A stretch of 64,000 nt of DNA, from NCBI GenBank assembly GCA_026545225.1, contig CM048853.1:44470755-44534754 (forward strand), read 5' to 3'. Of the stretch, positions 11,346 through 22,167 are shown piece by piece (position 1 is the stretch's first letter; every line of letters starts with the position of its first letter). The notes below the pieces were generated by a model. The model saw nothing but the letters and a program-made list of their open reading frames with translations. It was not told the origin of the DNA and made no database searches. Made by a program: the position numbers and the translations under genes. Source of the stretch: Cornus controversa (Eukaryota > Streptophyta > Magnoliopsida > Cornales > Cornaceae).

Positions 11346-14035
11346 TTTTCTTAAAAGTCTATAGCATCCTTAGCCATTTAAGAATTAGAGATAATATGAA
11401 ACTGAAGCTCATGTGGTCTCTCTAGATTAGATAATCTAATACTAAAAGATATTAATGTTATAACAAAGAATTCAAGAAAATTTAATGTAAGATTTGTTTC
11501 TATCCTAACAGAGGCTAATTATTAGTCAATTTAAAAAATATGGATGTTGACTTTAACTCCGCGTATAGAAGAATATGCAGAGTTCAAGTCCTCTTGAAAT
11601 AATATTGTCTATTGGGTATGTATGATTGAATTGAGAATACATATTATCTGAATTTTAGGTATTGGAATTGACGAGTAAATGGATATGTATATGATTTTTT
11701 AGCTAATTTTTTTTAGTAGTTAAGAAAAGTGGGGAAAAAAAAGCTAAATAAGTCTCAAATCTCATGTTTTATGTTGTTGGCTTTTAGTATGAAAATCTAA
11801 CCCATCTAAAACCTCTAATATCTGAAACACGACAATTAAAGATTTTTGTTTATTTAAATTACAAATTATGGTTTCATTAATCAAACAAAGAATACTACTA
11901 CTTTCATAGTTTGTTTTATTTTATCTTGGTTTAGAATTGTTCAAATTCATTTTATTGGAGTTTGAACAAAATATTTACTCTTTGCTTTCTGTGTAACTGA
12001 TGACATGTGAGATATATATGATGAGCAAGTGTCAACTTTATACAGGCATATAGTAAATTAGTTTAATTTTATAAATTTGAAACTTTGCATAATGGATCAT
12101 ATTTTGAAATTTCAGAATATTATATTTTGTTCAAAATTTTATGTTTTCAATTTGGAATTAGGTTTTTGTGCATTTGCTCTTTTTGTTTGTTAATCATATC
12201 TTTATTATAATTTGTGATTATTTTTCATTGTTTAACATGAAGTGTTTTTCGTATAGTTGATCGACTTGGATTAGTTATGATTAATTAGTTTTCACAGTAT
12301 CTATGTATCTTTCATTTATGTGGATTGTATAGTTTTATTGTCTATTGTACATTAATTTTTTTAATTTTGTGCTAGCTAATTTTAGTTACTTGTTTATCTG
12401 AAGCATTATCTAAATTGAAAAATCTTAGCATCACTTTTTGAATGTTCTATAATCCATTAGTTAATGCTTTTATTTTGTTAAATATCTTCTTGAAGATGCA
12501 TATCAATGGTGAAGGCTTAGATTTTTTATATTTGTAACTCTATAATTATATCGGATTACCAACATAGAGGACATTATTGAATTTGAAATGAAAAACATGG
12601 AAGCTCTTTCTCTTTTCTCTCTAAAATTAGGTGAAAGGATGACGTAAATTTATATCAGGTTATTTAACTAATTGGGATAGCTTTTAAATATATGCAAATT
12701 TCTCTATCTTAGTGATTGTAATTTCAATTCAGGGAGATTGACAATCGTGGTGATTTGGTGATTTTACTTTCTAATTTCTTTTCCTTGTTATTTTGAACTT
12801 AGCTTGATTGTTAGTATTTTAAATGGTTTAATCATGAACATGAATTAGACAAAAAAATTGACTTGAAAGGTTGGACGCTACTCATGAAAATTCAATGCAC
12901 AAAGAGAAATAAATTACAACTATATTTCTCTTAAAAATCCAATGCATTCCTAAAGTTGATGCTCTAAGCTTTTCTTGCATCATTACCTTTTAGGACAATA
13001 TAATGCCTTTTATCCAAAAGAATTTGAAAATTAAATTGATTTCAATTAGATGTATTATATATAATATGAGTCTATTATGTAGACTTAAAGTCTAAGTCCT
13101 GTCTTTATATCTTATAGTTTTATTTTTTCAACAAGTTTTAGAGTTCATTCTTTTAGTTGTAATTTTCTTGAGAAAATACACAATGAAAAAGTTGTTGGAT
13201 TTAGTTTCAAATCCGTATTTATTGACTTAATATACATTTAATTGTGTATGTTGAGTATTACTACTGTGTTGTTACTATTTTTTTTATTTATATTAATGTT
13301 TATGTTTCATTTTACTACTTAGTTTTAATCATTAGAACAATTTAGTTAGTCATTTTTTTAAGCAAGCCTGATTGTGAACAGTTCAATGTTGGCTTCACGT
13401 AATATTTCTTTCATACTTAGTGATTCACAAAGCTTTGGTCTTGGTTGATTGATCTAAATTTAAGTATATTTTCTTTCTTTTTCTTTTGAACTAATTTTGT
13501 TGATTTGATATATCAACTAAATTTCTCTCATTTAATTAGTGTCAGGTTCATCACGTTTAGTCAGGAATATTATGTTTTAAATAAATAGGTTGGTCAAAAT
13601 TGGATTTGTTGTTACTACTGCTACATGGTTGCATATTAATAATGAATTTTTTTTAGATGTTTGATTATTTATTATTTTATGTACATTAGGCAGTTGTTGA
13701 TGCAGGAAATGAACCATCTCTGTATGTTTTGATAATCAGATTGTTATGCTTTCACTGAAAGATGTCGAGTGGAACACCTTTTGAGCTAAAAGTTCTCAGG
13801 ACTCAACTTTTCAAATTATAATTTTTTTATGTTTCTTCAAATAAAGTAATTGTGGGCTAACTTTGTGTATGAGAAATCTAACCATGTGTATATTATGTCT
13901 ATCATTAAATATATGCCTAAAACAAACTAATAAAATTAAAATAGGACATATTATGTTTGTCTCCTTAGATTTTAGAATTAGTACTAATTAAAGCCAATTA
14001 AATATTTATATAAGAAAATTTAATTTAATTTTATT
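11346..14035. other. AT-rich interior of the candidate Helitron, no gene seen
   Basis: Apart from the third copy of the direct repeat (about 11600-11900), I see only AT-rich sequence with stops in all frames and no recognisable domain. Confidence 0.5.
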
Positions 14036-14063
14036 CACGTGTATCGCACGTGCTTTTTACTAG
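14036..14063 (+). other. Helitron-like 3' terminus (hairpin plus CTAG)
   Basis: CACGTG at 14036-14041 and CACGTG at 14047-14052 form a perfect stem around TATCG. This is followed by CTTTTTACTAG, ending in CTAG at 14060-14063 with T after it. This arrangement is the standard right end of plant Helitrons. Confidence 0.65.
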
Positions 14064-14887
14064 TGTATATATATATATATATTTGTAAATAGGGCAGACC
14101 CAAAAGTATGAAAATAAAATAAAGGATAAATATCATTGACGTTTCCTGAGGTTTGATGTATTGACACACAGTTATAACTTTGTGAATTTTCATCACCAAC
14201 ACTTCCTATTAGCTTTTTTAGTTTTTTTAACATGTGAAATGTCATGATTGCTCCTGATTATTTAAATATATTTTAATATAAAAATATCAGAATAGGAAAA
14301 TGATCACAATTCCCTTCATAATAATATGTATTGGCAACTAGATTTTTATTAATTACTTTTTTATTTTATGTTAACATTATTATTTGTGGAAATAAATAAT
14401 TATATAAATAGGTTATATATATATATATATTATAGTATATTATATATAAATATATATAGATAGATAGAGAAAAAAAAGGAGAAATTTAATTACTTTTTTA
14501 TTTTATGCTAACATTATTATTTATGGAAATAAATAATTATATATAAATTACCTATGTTATAATAAATAAATATATATATATATATATTCAAAGGGGTATT
14601 TGGTCCATTAAATAAGGTTAAATGGGTAAATATAGTATTCAAATAGATTAGTTTAAAAGTAAGAAGGTAACATGGTCATTTTATTATCAAAAAGTTTTCT
14701 GACACTACTTTTGGCAGGAGAGGATGTATGTAATATACGACACAAAACACAAGGAGTGTTAGAGACGAAAAATCACAAAATTATAGTAGCATGTCAATAC
14801 ATAAAATCTCAGGGGGTGCCAGTATATTTACCCTAAAATAAAATTGGGGGGCCAAATATAATTTTCTTTATATATATTTTTAAAATT

Positions 14888-14927
<40 letters not shown>

Positions 14928-15478
14928 GTCAAAAAAATTTTGTCCCTTGGTCTCCACAGTGGTCCGCCACTGTAAAAATGAAATTCTGGTGAACAGATTG
15001 TTGCTTGATAATGGAGTTGATATGAATTCCAAGTATTTAGTGATTTGTTTGCTTTCCCTTCCAATTCCATTGGTGACTGAATGCAAGGTTGAGAACTTGG
15101 TTTGGAGATGCAGAGAGAATAATGTATTACCATAGTTTACTTGTTTCCCTTGTAACCACCTGTACACACTCAAAATTCAATTTCAAGTACCATAGTCAAA
15201 GAAATTTAGAACAAAACACTTCACAGTTGGTAATGATCAAAAGGAGATGTTTATTTATGATGTCTTGTCTTTTGTTTTTGGAGCAAAAAAGTTCCATTCC
15301 TTGCAACATGGGTACCCGCCCCTCTGTATACTATCTTCCTTCCCTTCAGACTCGTCCCTTTTGTTGAGCTGGCCTTGTCCTTTTTCGTCATTCTGTCTCC
15401 GGCCCTTTGTCTTGCAAATTATAAGGTGAGCTGTGATAAAGACGACTCAATATGTGATAGACATGTGTGTCTCTCAAG
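14064..15478. repeat. Segmental repeat, copy 1 (partner at 25790-27100)
   Basis: This stretch contains a MULE-type MITE (14124-14833) and a unique-looking block (14843-15430) with 'tggtctccacagtgg', 'aaattctggtgaacagattg' and 'ccttccaattcca'. The same blocks occur in the same order at 25790-27100. Both strands of the second block have open frames of about 80-95 codons in copy 1, but copy 2 does not keep either frame consistently, so I do not call a gene. The segment abuts the other repeat family at 15546. Confidence 0.7.
14124..14833. mobile_element. Mutator-type MITE with long terminal inverted repeats (710 bp)
   Basis: The outer 80-90 bp on each side are imperfect inverted repeats; both read GGATAAATAT or GGGTAAATAT, then 'CCTGAGGTTT/CCTGAGATTT', then 'GTATTGACA'. 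A perfect 9-bp target duplication TAAAATAAA lies at 14115-14123 and 14834-14842, the length made by Mutator-like transposases. No transposase is encoded. Confidence 0.8.
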
Positions 15479-15545
15479 ATTAGCCTTATCTCGATCAGGC
15501 TGTTGATAGGCGGATATTTTCATGAGATGCATTATCTATAGCAAA

Positions 15546-15579
15546 ATCATTTTCATTTTGTTCGCATACAGATCACATC

Positions 15580-15626
<47 letters not shown>

Positions 15627-15776
15627 GTGTTAACTTCTGATGTAATTTTTTGGTCAAATGCTAATTAATGATGATTTGTAAATTGGGACAAGATTAGCAT
15701 ATATTAAGTTATATCCGTGAGGTACTTTTTACTCTAAATACAATATTGTCATACAATTCTAATATGCATTGTCAGG

Positions 15777-15816
<40 letters not shown>

Positions 15817-17460
15817 CTAATAAGACAAAATCATGTTACTTGCATAGCAGAAACAAGTTGCAACCCTCCGCTGTATATGAACAAGGACTTATGCATAGCA
15901 CATCGTTCAGATCATTTGAACTTATCATCTAAAGGTTCGCTCTGAGTCATTGTCAATGGAATTTTATTGAAATAAATTAATATTGTCAAAAGGATATATC
16001 CAGTTTTTAGTCATGAGGGACTATCATTTTCAATGATATTTCAAAGGTAGTATGACACAGTTGTGTGGCTCCAATTCAGAATGGGAGGACTACTGGACTA
16101 GCGTTTAGAATTGATTCAATTTTTACTATCTAGTATATATATATATATATTAGTTAACTAAGAAAAAAAAGATATTAGTTGACAGTGGTCCCTACACCGA
16201 CAATGACAGTATGGTGGAAGAGTTCAAACTTCAAAGCAAAGGTCATACAATTACGTGTTTAACTCATCAAAGTGGAAGAATACTTGCAGATAATCCATCA
16301 CCAAGCAAGGACGGACGTGGACGTGGACATGGACACGAACATGGGCGAAAGTATAAAAACGAGATATAGATATGATAATAGAAATTTTTTAAAAAAAAAT
16401 AAAATATAGAGACGACAAAGATACGTTAAATAAATAAAAATATAATATTATACTTAGAATATTAAATTTTATTTTTCAACTATACAATAAATATACTTAA
16501 AGTAATTATACAAAATATAAGAAGTTAAAATCTAAAAATTTTATGTCTTTTCTAATATTTTTTAGAATGTTTACTTGTTTGGGAGTTTTAAAAATATTTT
16601 TGTTTATTATAAAATAATTCTTATTTTCTAACCTATAAAGTTTTTAATATAACAATCTCAATTCCACTTTATAGAACAAAAAATAACAAATTTGTTTTAA
16701 AAAGTATCCTAAATGTATTCAGACATATTCAAAACGCATTTCGACATATCTCAGGCATATTCTAAATGTATCATCGTATATCTCAGACATATCCAAAATG
16801 CATTTCGACATATATATCCTAAATGTATGATCGTATATTTCAGACATATTCAAAACCGATTTCGACATATTTCAGACATATCTTAAATGTATGATCGTAT
16901 ATCTCAGACATATACGACATTAAAAGAATAATTTTAAAAAATAAAATACTTTTTTAAAATATTGGATACATATCTCACAGTATTCGTACCAAATACGTGT
17001 CCAATTTACGTGGGTTTGTAACACAAATTTTCATCCCTAGTAGGTGAGGGGTCAAAGCGGATTCCACTGCACCACTTTTCACGTTACTTCCAGGAGGACG
17101 AGTGGATGGCGTGGTTTAAAAGTAGTAATTTTAACTTATAGCAATTTTACTCCAAAATTTCACTACAATTACTTCAAAATATAGTGCAAACTTCAATCAA
17201 AAGTGGTATAATTTCAAATTAACAACGGCAAAATTTTGAATTACAACACGGTGTCGTTTTCACTCTGAAAATAAGGGTTGATGTGGCGCAATTTTCGCCT
17301 TGCAATCTGCTTTGCAAAGTAGCAAAGAAAAGTAAATGCACTGGAGAAAATTTTGGAATCTTTGCTGAGAGCCAAATCTGGCATTCATTAGATTCATTTT
17401 CATCATTAATGGTTGAGAATTGAGAGACTTTGATTGGAAGAGAAAAGTCTTCATTTCTTG
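15546..17460. repeat. Segmental repeat, copy 2 (partner at 222-1577)
   Basis: This is the longer copy of the repeat described at 222-1577. It is longer partly because a short block is multiplied here (16720-16925) and because (TA)n and (GT)n tracts at 15581-15626 and 15780-15813 have expanded. No gene is apparent. Confidence 0.75.
16720..16925. repeat. Local tandem repeat (about 60-65 bp unit)
   Basis: About three units combine 'atttcgacatat', 'cctaaatgtatgatcgtat' and 'ttcagacatattcaaaa'. The partner region near 890-960 has a single such unit, so this is a local expansion in one copy. Confidence 0.7.
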
Positions 17461-18061
17461 GATCGACCCAGCGAGCTAGAATTTTAAACTCAATTTTTCG
17501 TCAATATATCCAACGGTTCATAACCAAACTTTCAAGGATTGTTCTAGGAAGTAAGATCTACCTTTTAATAGGAACAAAAACGTTCAAAAATGATGAATAC
17601 AGTAAACCCAATTTCATGTTAATATATATATATATCCGCCTATACAGTCATATATATATGTATATACATATGCAAAAATGCCCTAAAACAGTATCAAAAC
17701 TCCAAAATCTTCATGTTTAATTCACAGAATTATTCTTAGCATGCAAAATCATTTAATTTCATAATTAATTGCATACAAATTTCTACCAACATGTCTATAC
17801 AATTAATTTATATATTATACATATATTCCAGCAACATGTATATACAAAAATATATATGTATACAGATTCAAAGGGGAAGAGAATAGTTCGAACTTGCCTT
17901 GTGATGTTGAGCAAAAATCACTTTTTTTCTCTTTTCCTGGCGTCTACCGTATTCTCCCTATTTGTGAATCCTATGTGCGTAGAAACTACTGAACCCTAAT
18001 TCTTTTTCTCTTATTTAAAATTCCTAAATAATTAAACTAATAAATATAAAATATTTAGCCC

Positions 18062-18095
<34 letters not shown>

Positions 18096-18387
18096 CCCAG
18101 CCCAGTAGTCTAGCCTAACCTAATAATAATAAAAATAATTAAAACAAAGAATAAAGAAAATGCAGCCCAAACCAACATATTTTTATTTAACAAAAAAAAA
18201 AACTATATTTAAAACAAATATTTAACACACAATTAAACACAATCAACACTTAGCAACAATTCAAACATCCACATTAAACATATAAAAACAGGCATTGACA
18301 AAATTAATTAAAGCATTAAAATAATTAAAAACTTCATCAAATAAATAAAAATCCAATTTAGATATCCTCAAATTACGGGGTATTACA
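17461..18387. mobile_element. Probable truncated LTR fragment related to the solo LTR at 52398-53451
   Basis: It shares 'gattcaaaggggaagagaa', stretches around 'agcccaaacca' and the terminal 'CGGGGTATTACA' with 52398-53451. The right end (18387) is therefore likely the true LTR end. The expected left end TGTAATAC is not present, so it appears 5'-truncated where it meets the segmental repeat. No target duplication could be assigned. Confidence 0.5.
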
Positions 18388-19204
18388 AGGTTGAGAGGTC
18401 GTAAGCGAACTTTCTAGTAAACATAACACAAATTTTATTTTCCTTAAAATGTTTGTTCACACTTCACATATCATAACAAGGCCAAGTTTGCTGAGAAATA
18501 GCAATTATGCACATATATAAGATTTTATAAGGAAATTTCAGTATAATAACAAATTAAAAATGTAAATAAAAAATAAACAATTTATTGGAGAATGTATAAA
18601 TTGACCTACTGATGTTAGCATCTTTTTCAATTTGTTAATGATTTTTTGAATTGCTAATTATTTAATTATTTATACATATATGATATATATAAAAAGAGTT
18701 ACGAACTATTGGGTAAAACACTGGAAAAAAAAGACTTTTAAAAAGAACTTATATATTTAATCTCCTTAAATATTTTCACCAAATGTTTAGAACCACAATG
18801 AATGATTGAACAAATAATTTTTTAAAAGGTGAAGTGATCACATGACTCGGTGCAATTATATAGTACTATAATAATATATGTATATAAACGGTATGAGTTT
18901 AAACTTTAAAGTATATTATGCGATGCTTGAGTTTAAAATTGAATATGCCAATTAAATATATTATTAGAGGTTCAAAATATTAATAAAAATAATGGACTCG
19001 ACTATTGGGCTGTGAACTAATAAACATGGTAGTAGTAAAAAAAAATTTACTTCCACCCCTCCTTGCCGTCAGTTCCCACCACCGACCAAAACAAAAACAA
19101 AAAAGAAAAAAAAAAGAAAAAGAAAGAGAAGAACAAGAGTTTTCGCTGTTCAAAAAGATATCCAAACCCACAATTCATAGTAACAACAAAAATTATTCAA
19201 CTAA
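18388..19204. other. AT-rich intergenic DNA, no gene seen
   Basis: No coding similarity or defined repeat is seen. The last three bases (TAA, 19202-19204) are the likely left target duplication of the Harbinger element that follows. Confidence 0.45.
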
Positions 19205-20174
19205 GGCAGCGTTCAATAGCGAAAAACACTTTTTGTTTTTTGTTGTCAATCCCTAAAAAGGTAAAAATAAAAATAAAAATGATGTTTACTAATCTGTTTT
19301 TATTTTTTCATTATAGAAAATACTTTTCCTTTTTGTAAAGAAAAGAATAAACATGAAAAACGTTTTCACCATTTTTTTTTACTGTAGTAGCAAAAGTATT
19401 ATTTCGGATAATGTAGTGAAGCTATAGGATAAGATTTCATGTGATTGACTCAGATAGCACCTTGCCTCTCTCTCTCTCTGCTCTCTTCATTTGTCTTCTC
19501 TCTTCACGGTGACAAACCAAGGTCGACTCATACTCTCAACGATGAGTAACAGGCAAGCGATGATTGGTCGAAAATCTTCCGAATCTATTTTGGTATGTTC
19601 TCTTTACTCACTTTCTCTCTCCTCTATTCTAGATCTGTCAATATAAAACTTGATCGAATTTCTTGCTCTATTTTTTTTCTCTTTTTCTGATCATATTTCT
19701 TGCTCTATTTTTTCTTTATATTGGAATACAAACACAAACTAAAGAATTTTATGATCTTTTTACTTGGTTTGTTCTATACTTTTTTTCTGATTGTGTTATG
19801 ATATTCTCTTGTTGTAGTTGCATCTATTTTTCTAATTTTATTTCTCCTTAATTTTTATTTTAAGTGTATCCAATTTCCTGTTAGTTTAATAGTTGTTTGA
19901 TTTAATGCTCTAAAATCACAAAAACAAACCATAAACTACCTTGTAGTAATCCCATTATTTTGATCACCTCTTTATTTAAGTATTTGTGGCTACTGACATC
20001 TATACAGCAAGATCTAGGAAAAGCATATAAATGATCAATTGGCCTCAAATAAAATTAATAGGTAGTGATGCCAAAAATAGAATCAATAGTGTTATCAATT
20101 GCTAATAAGGTTTTTTTTTTTAGAGGAAACAAGTTTGGTTGCTTGAAGCCTCGAATTGCATGAGCATAGTAACT

Positions 20175-20188
20175 AACACACACACACA

Positions 20189-20261
<73 letters not shown>
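20175..20261. repeat. Compound microsatellite (CA)n(TA)n
   Basis: Alternating CA repeats run into about 40 bp of TA repeats. It lies in the 5' part of the Harbinger element. The minus-strand open frame across it is an artefact of the repeat. Confidence 0.95.
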
Positions 20262-20265
<4 letters not shown>

Positions 20266-20919
20266 TATACCGGTGTGTTAAAACAGAGTATTGTTGTGGG
20301 TTGCCTGCACGCATGCCTTTTAATCACAAATTTTGTAATATGTGAAGTAGTTCTAAGTATATGTGACGAAAAATTATAAAGCAAAATGTTAGAATAAAAA
20401 GGGAGAAGATAGAATCAATTATGTAATTGGAAAAAAATAAAATAAATACTTACTTGGACCAACTGATATATAGGCAAGATGAGAGAGAGTAAAAGCAGGA
20501 CATCAAACCCAACTAGTCAAGGCTCATCCTATAACCACTCTTAGCCAAGGAAATGATCTTTTCATTCATTCACTCAAATAACGCTTCACTACTCTCATGA
20601 TAGTTTGTAATTAAGTTTGTAGTTAGTTAATCTTCATATGAAGCCCATGAAGGATAGACAATATAATGAATTATATTATTTGACAACCTTATTTGAAAGC
20701 TCAATATTGGTACATATTTATCTACTTAATAAAAAGATGTTTATCTGAGGACCTACTTGTAAAAAATAATAATAGGACATTGTGCGTACTAATTTGACTG
20801 CATCTTCTCTTTGTGAATTGTGAAAAAGTATTGATTAAACTCGTGTGTTTATTTTTTGACTTAAATGAACGAGTCTTGTTTATGTATTTGTTATAGTTTG
20901 TCAAGAGAAAATTGCTTCA

Positions 20920-21933
20920 TGGATCTAAATACTCAGCAATTGATGAATGAGAATCAGGTGGGGAATAATGTAGTTGATGGAATTTTATGGCATGACCTAG
21001 TTGAAGAGTATTTTATAATGATGATGGAAGAGGAAAGAAAGAAAGGGAATCGAAAAACAACTACCTTCACTGATGAAGGATGGAACACTTTAATTAATGC
21101 AATGAACACATGGTCAGGAAAGAATAATCTTACTTATGATAAAAGAAAATTATTGAATAAATTTAACATATTGAGAGAAAAATACAAGTGTTTCAAAAAA
21201 TTTCTATCCAATACTGGATCTTCATGGGACCCTACTTCTGGGCTAGTAACTTTGACTGAGGCTCAGTGGGATGAGATGTACAAGGTTAGATTTTATTAAT
21301 TATTATTTTTAAATTTAACCATTATGAATGAAAAATTTTAAAATTGTAATATATATACAATTGCAGTAAATGAGGCTTACGAGTCAGTATAGACGAAAAG
21401 GGTGCAAACACTATGACTTGTTTGGCAACTTATTTGGTGACACATCTGCCAATGGTGCCTGTTCATATCCTTCAACTAGGAGTCCAACACGTACCTGTTT
21501 AAATGATGATGGAGATAATGACAATGATAGACATGAAGATAATGAACAAGAATTACCACCTATGGATGTTGAGGTGGAGGCTAGTTCTCGTCCTAGGAGT
21601 CAGTCTCCATACCCTCTACGTGCACTTAGAGAAAGCTTTCAAAATATAATATGTAGTATCATGAGTAGATTTAGTGACCATTTGAGGAGAAGAATCGATG
21701 TTGCTGAGAAAAATTTTAGCTTTTATGACCAGGGAAGTACGAGTTATGCTGTGAAAGTTGATGAGGAGGGTGAGGTCGTGGATGCTTTATTGGTGGTGTT
21801 AGATAGAATGTCTGGTATTGATGATGATTATTTCTACAAGGCCCTAGACAAGTTTTATACAGATAATAGATGGGGCAAACTATTTCTTAGGTTTAGTGAA
21901 GAGAGGAAATGTGGTTGGCTTTTGAATTTGTGA
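20920..21933 (+). pseudogene. Myb/SANT-like DNA-binding protein of the PIF/Harbinger element (ORF1)
   Basis: The first part, from ATG at 20920, encodes the helical Myb/SANT-like domain found in Harbinger accessory proteins and in the plant LIMYB-like family: 'WNTLINAMN', 'LLNKFNILREKYKCFKKF', 'SSWDPTSGLVTLTEAQWDEM'. An intron-like gap follows a GT at about 21284. The second part (21370-21933) begins with 'YRRKGCKHYDLFGNLFGD' and has an acidic, low-complexity middle. In active elements this protein helps recruit the transposase to the ends. Joining the two parts at the visible AG leaves a TAA in frame, so I treat it as decayed, though a different acceptor is possible. Confidence 0.65.
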
Positions 21934-22167
21934 TTCACTTACTTGTTTATGATGTTGATCAGTATGTTATTATTATTTTTTGGTGATTCAGACACAATGG
22001 TAGTTCTATGACTTCTATGTTTATGTTTATGGGGTTATGTGTTTAGACTTATATGTAACAATTATGTGGCTTTATGTAATTTTATGATATATATTGTGCT
22101 TTTATGTGCCAATTATGTGACTTTATGAGATTCTATATATATATTCAATTCTTTCAGGTTTATCATA

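Larger units (their letters stand above)
4691..14063 (+). mobile_element. Candidate non-autonomous Helitron carrying nested LTR elements
   Basis: The proposed right end at 14036-14063 has the Helitron signature: a perfect CACGTG / CACGTG hairpin (14036-14041 and 14047-14052, loop TATCG), then a short T-rich spacer and CTAG followed by T. The proposed left end is TCTATACAACTATTAAAAG at 4691, which resembles known plant Helitron left ends and follows an A. No Rep/helicase gene is visible, so it would be non-autonomous. Two LTR elements (5587-8938, 10046-11340) lie inside. The right end is well supported; pairing it with this left end is inference. Confidence 0.4.

Noticed and set aside
14886-15429. 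Possible small genes in the segmental repeat
   Set aside because: Frames on both strands exist, but the partner copy at 26460-27100 breaks them, and some include (TA)n translated as Tyr-Ile runs.
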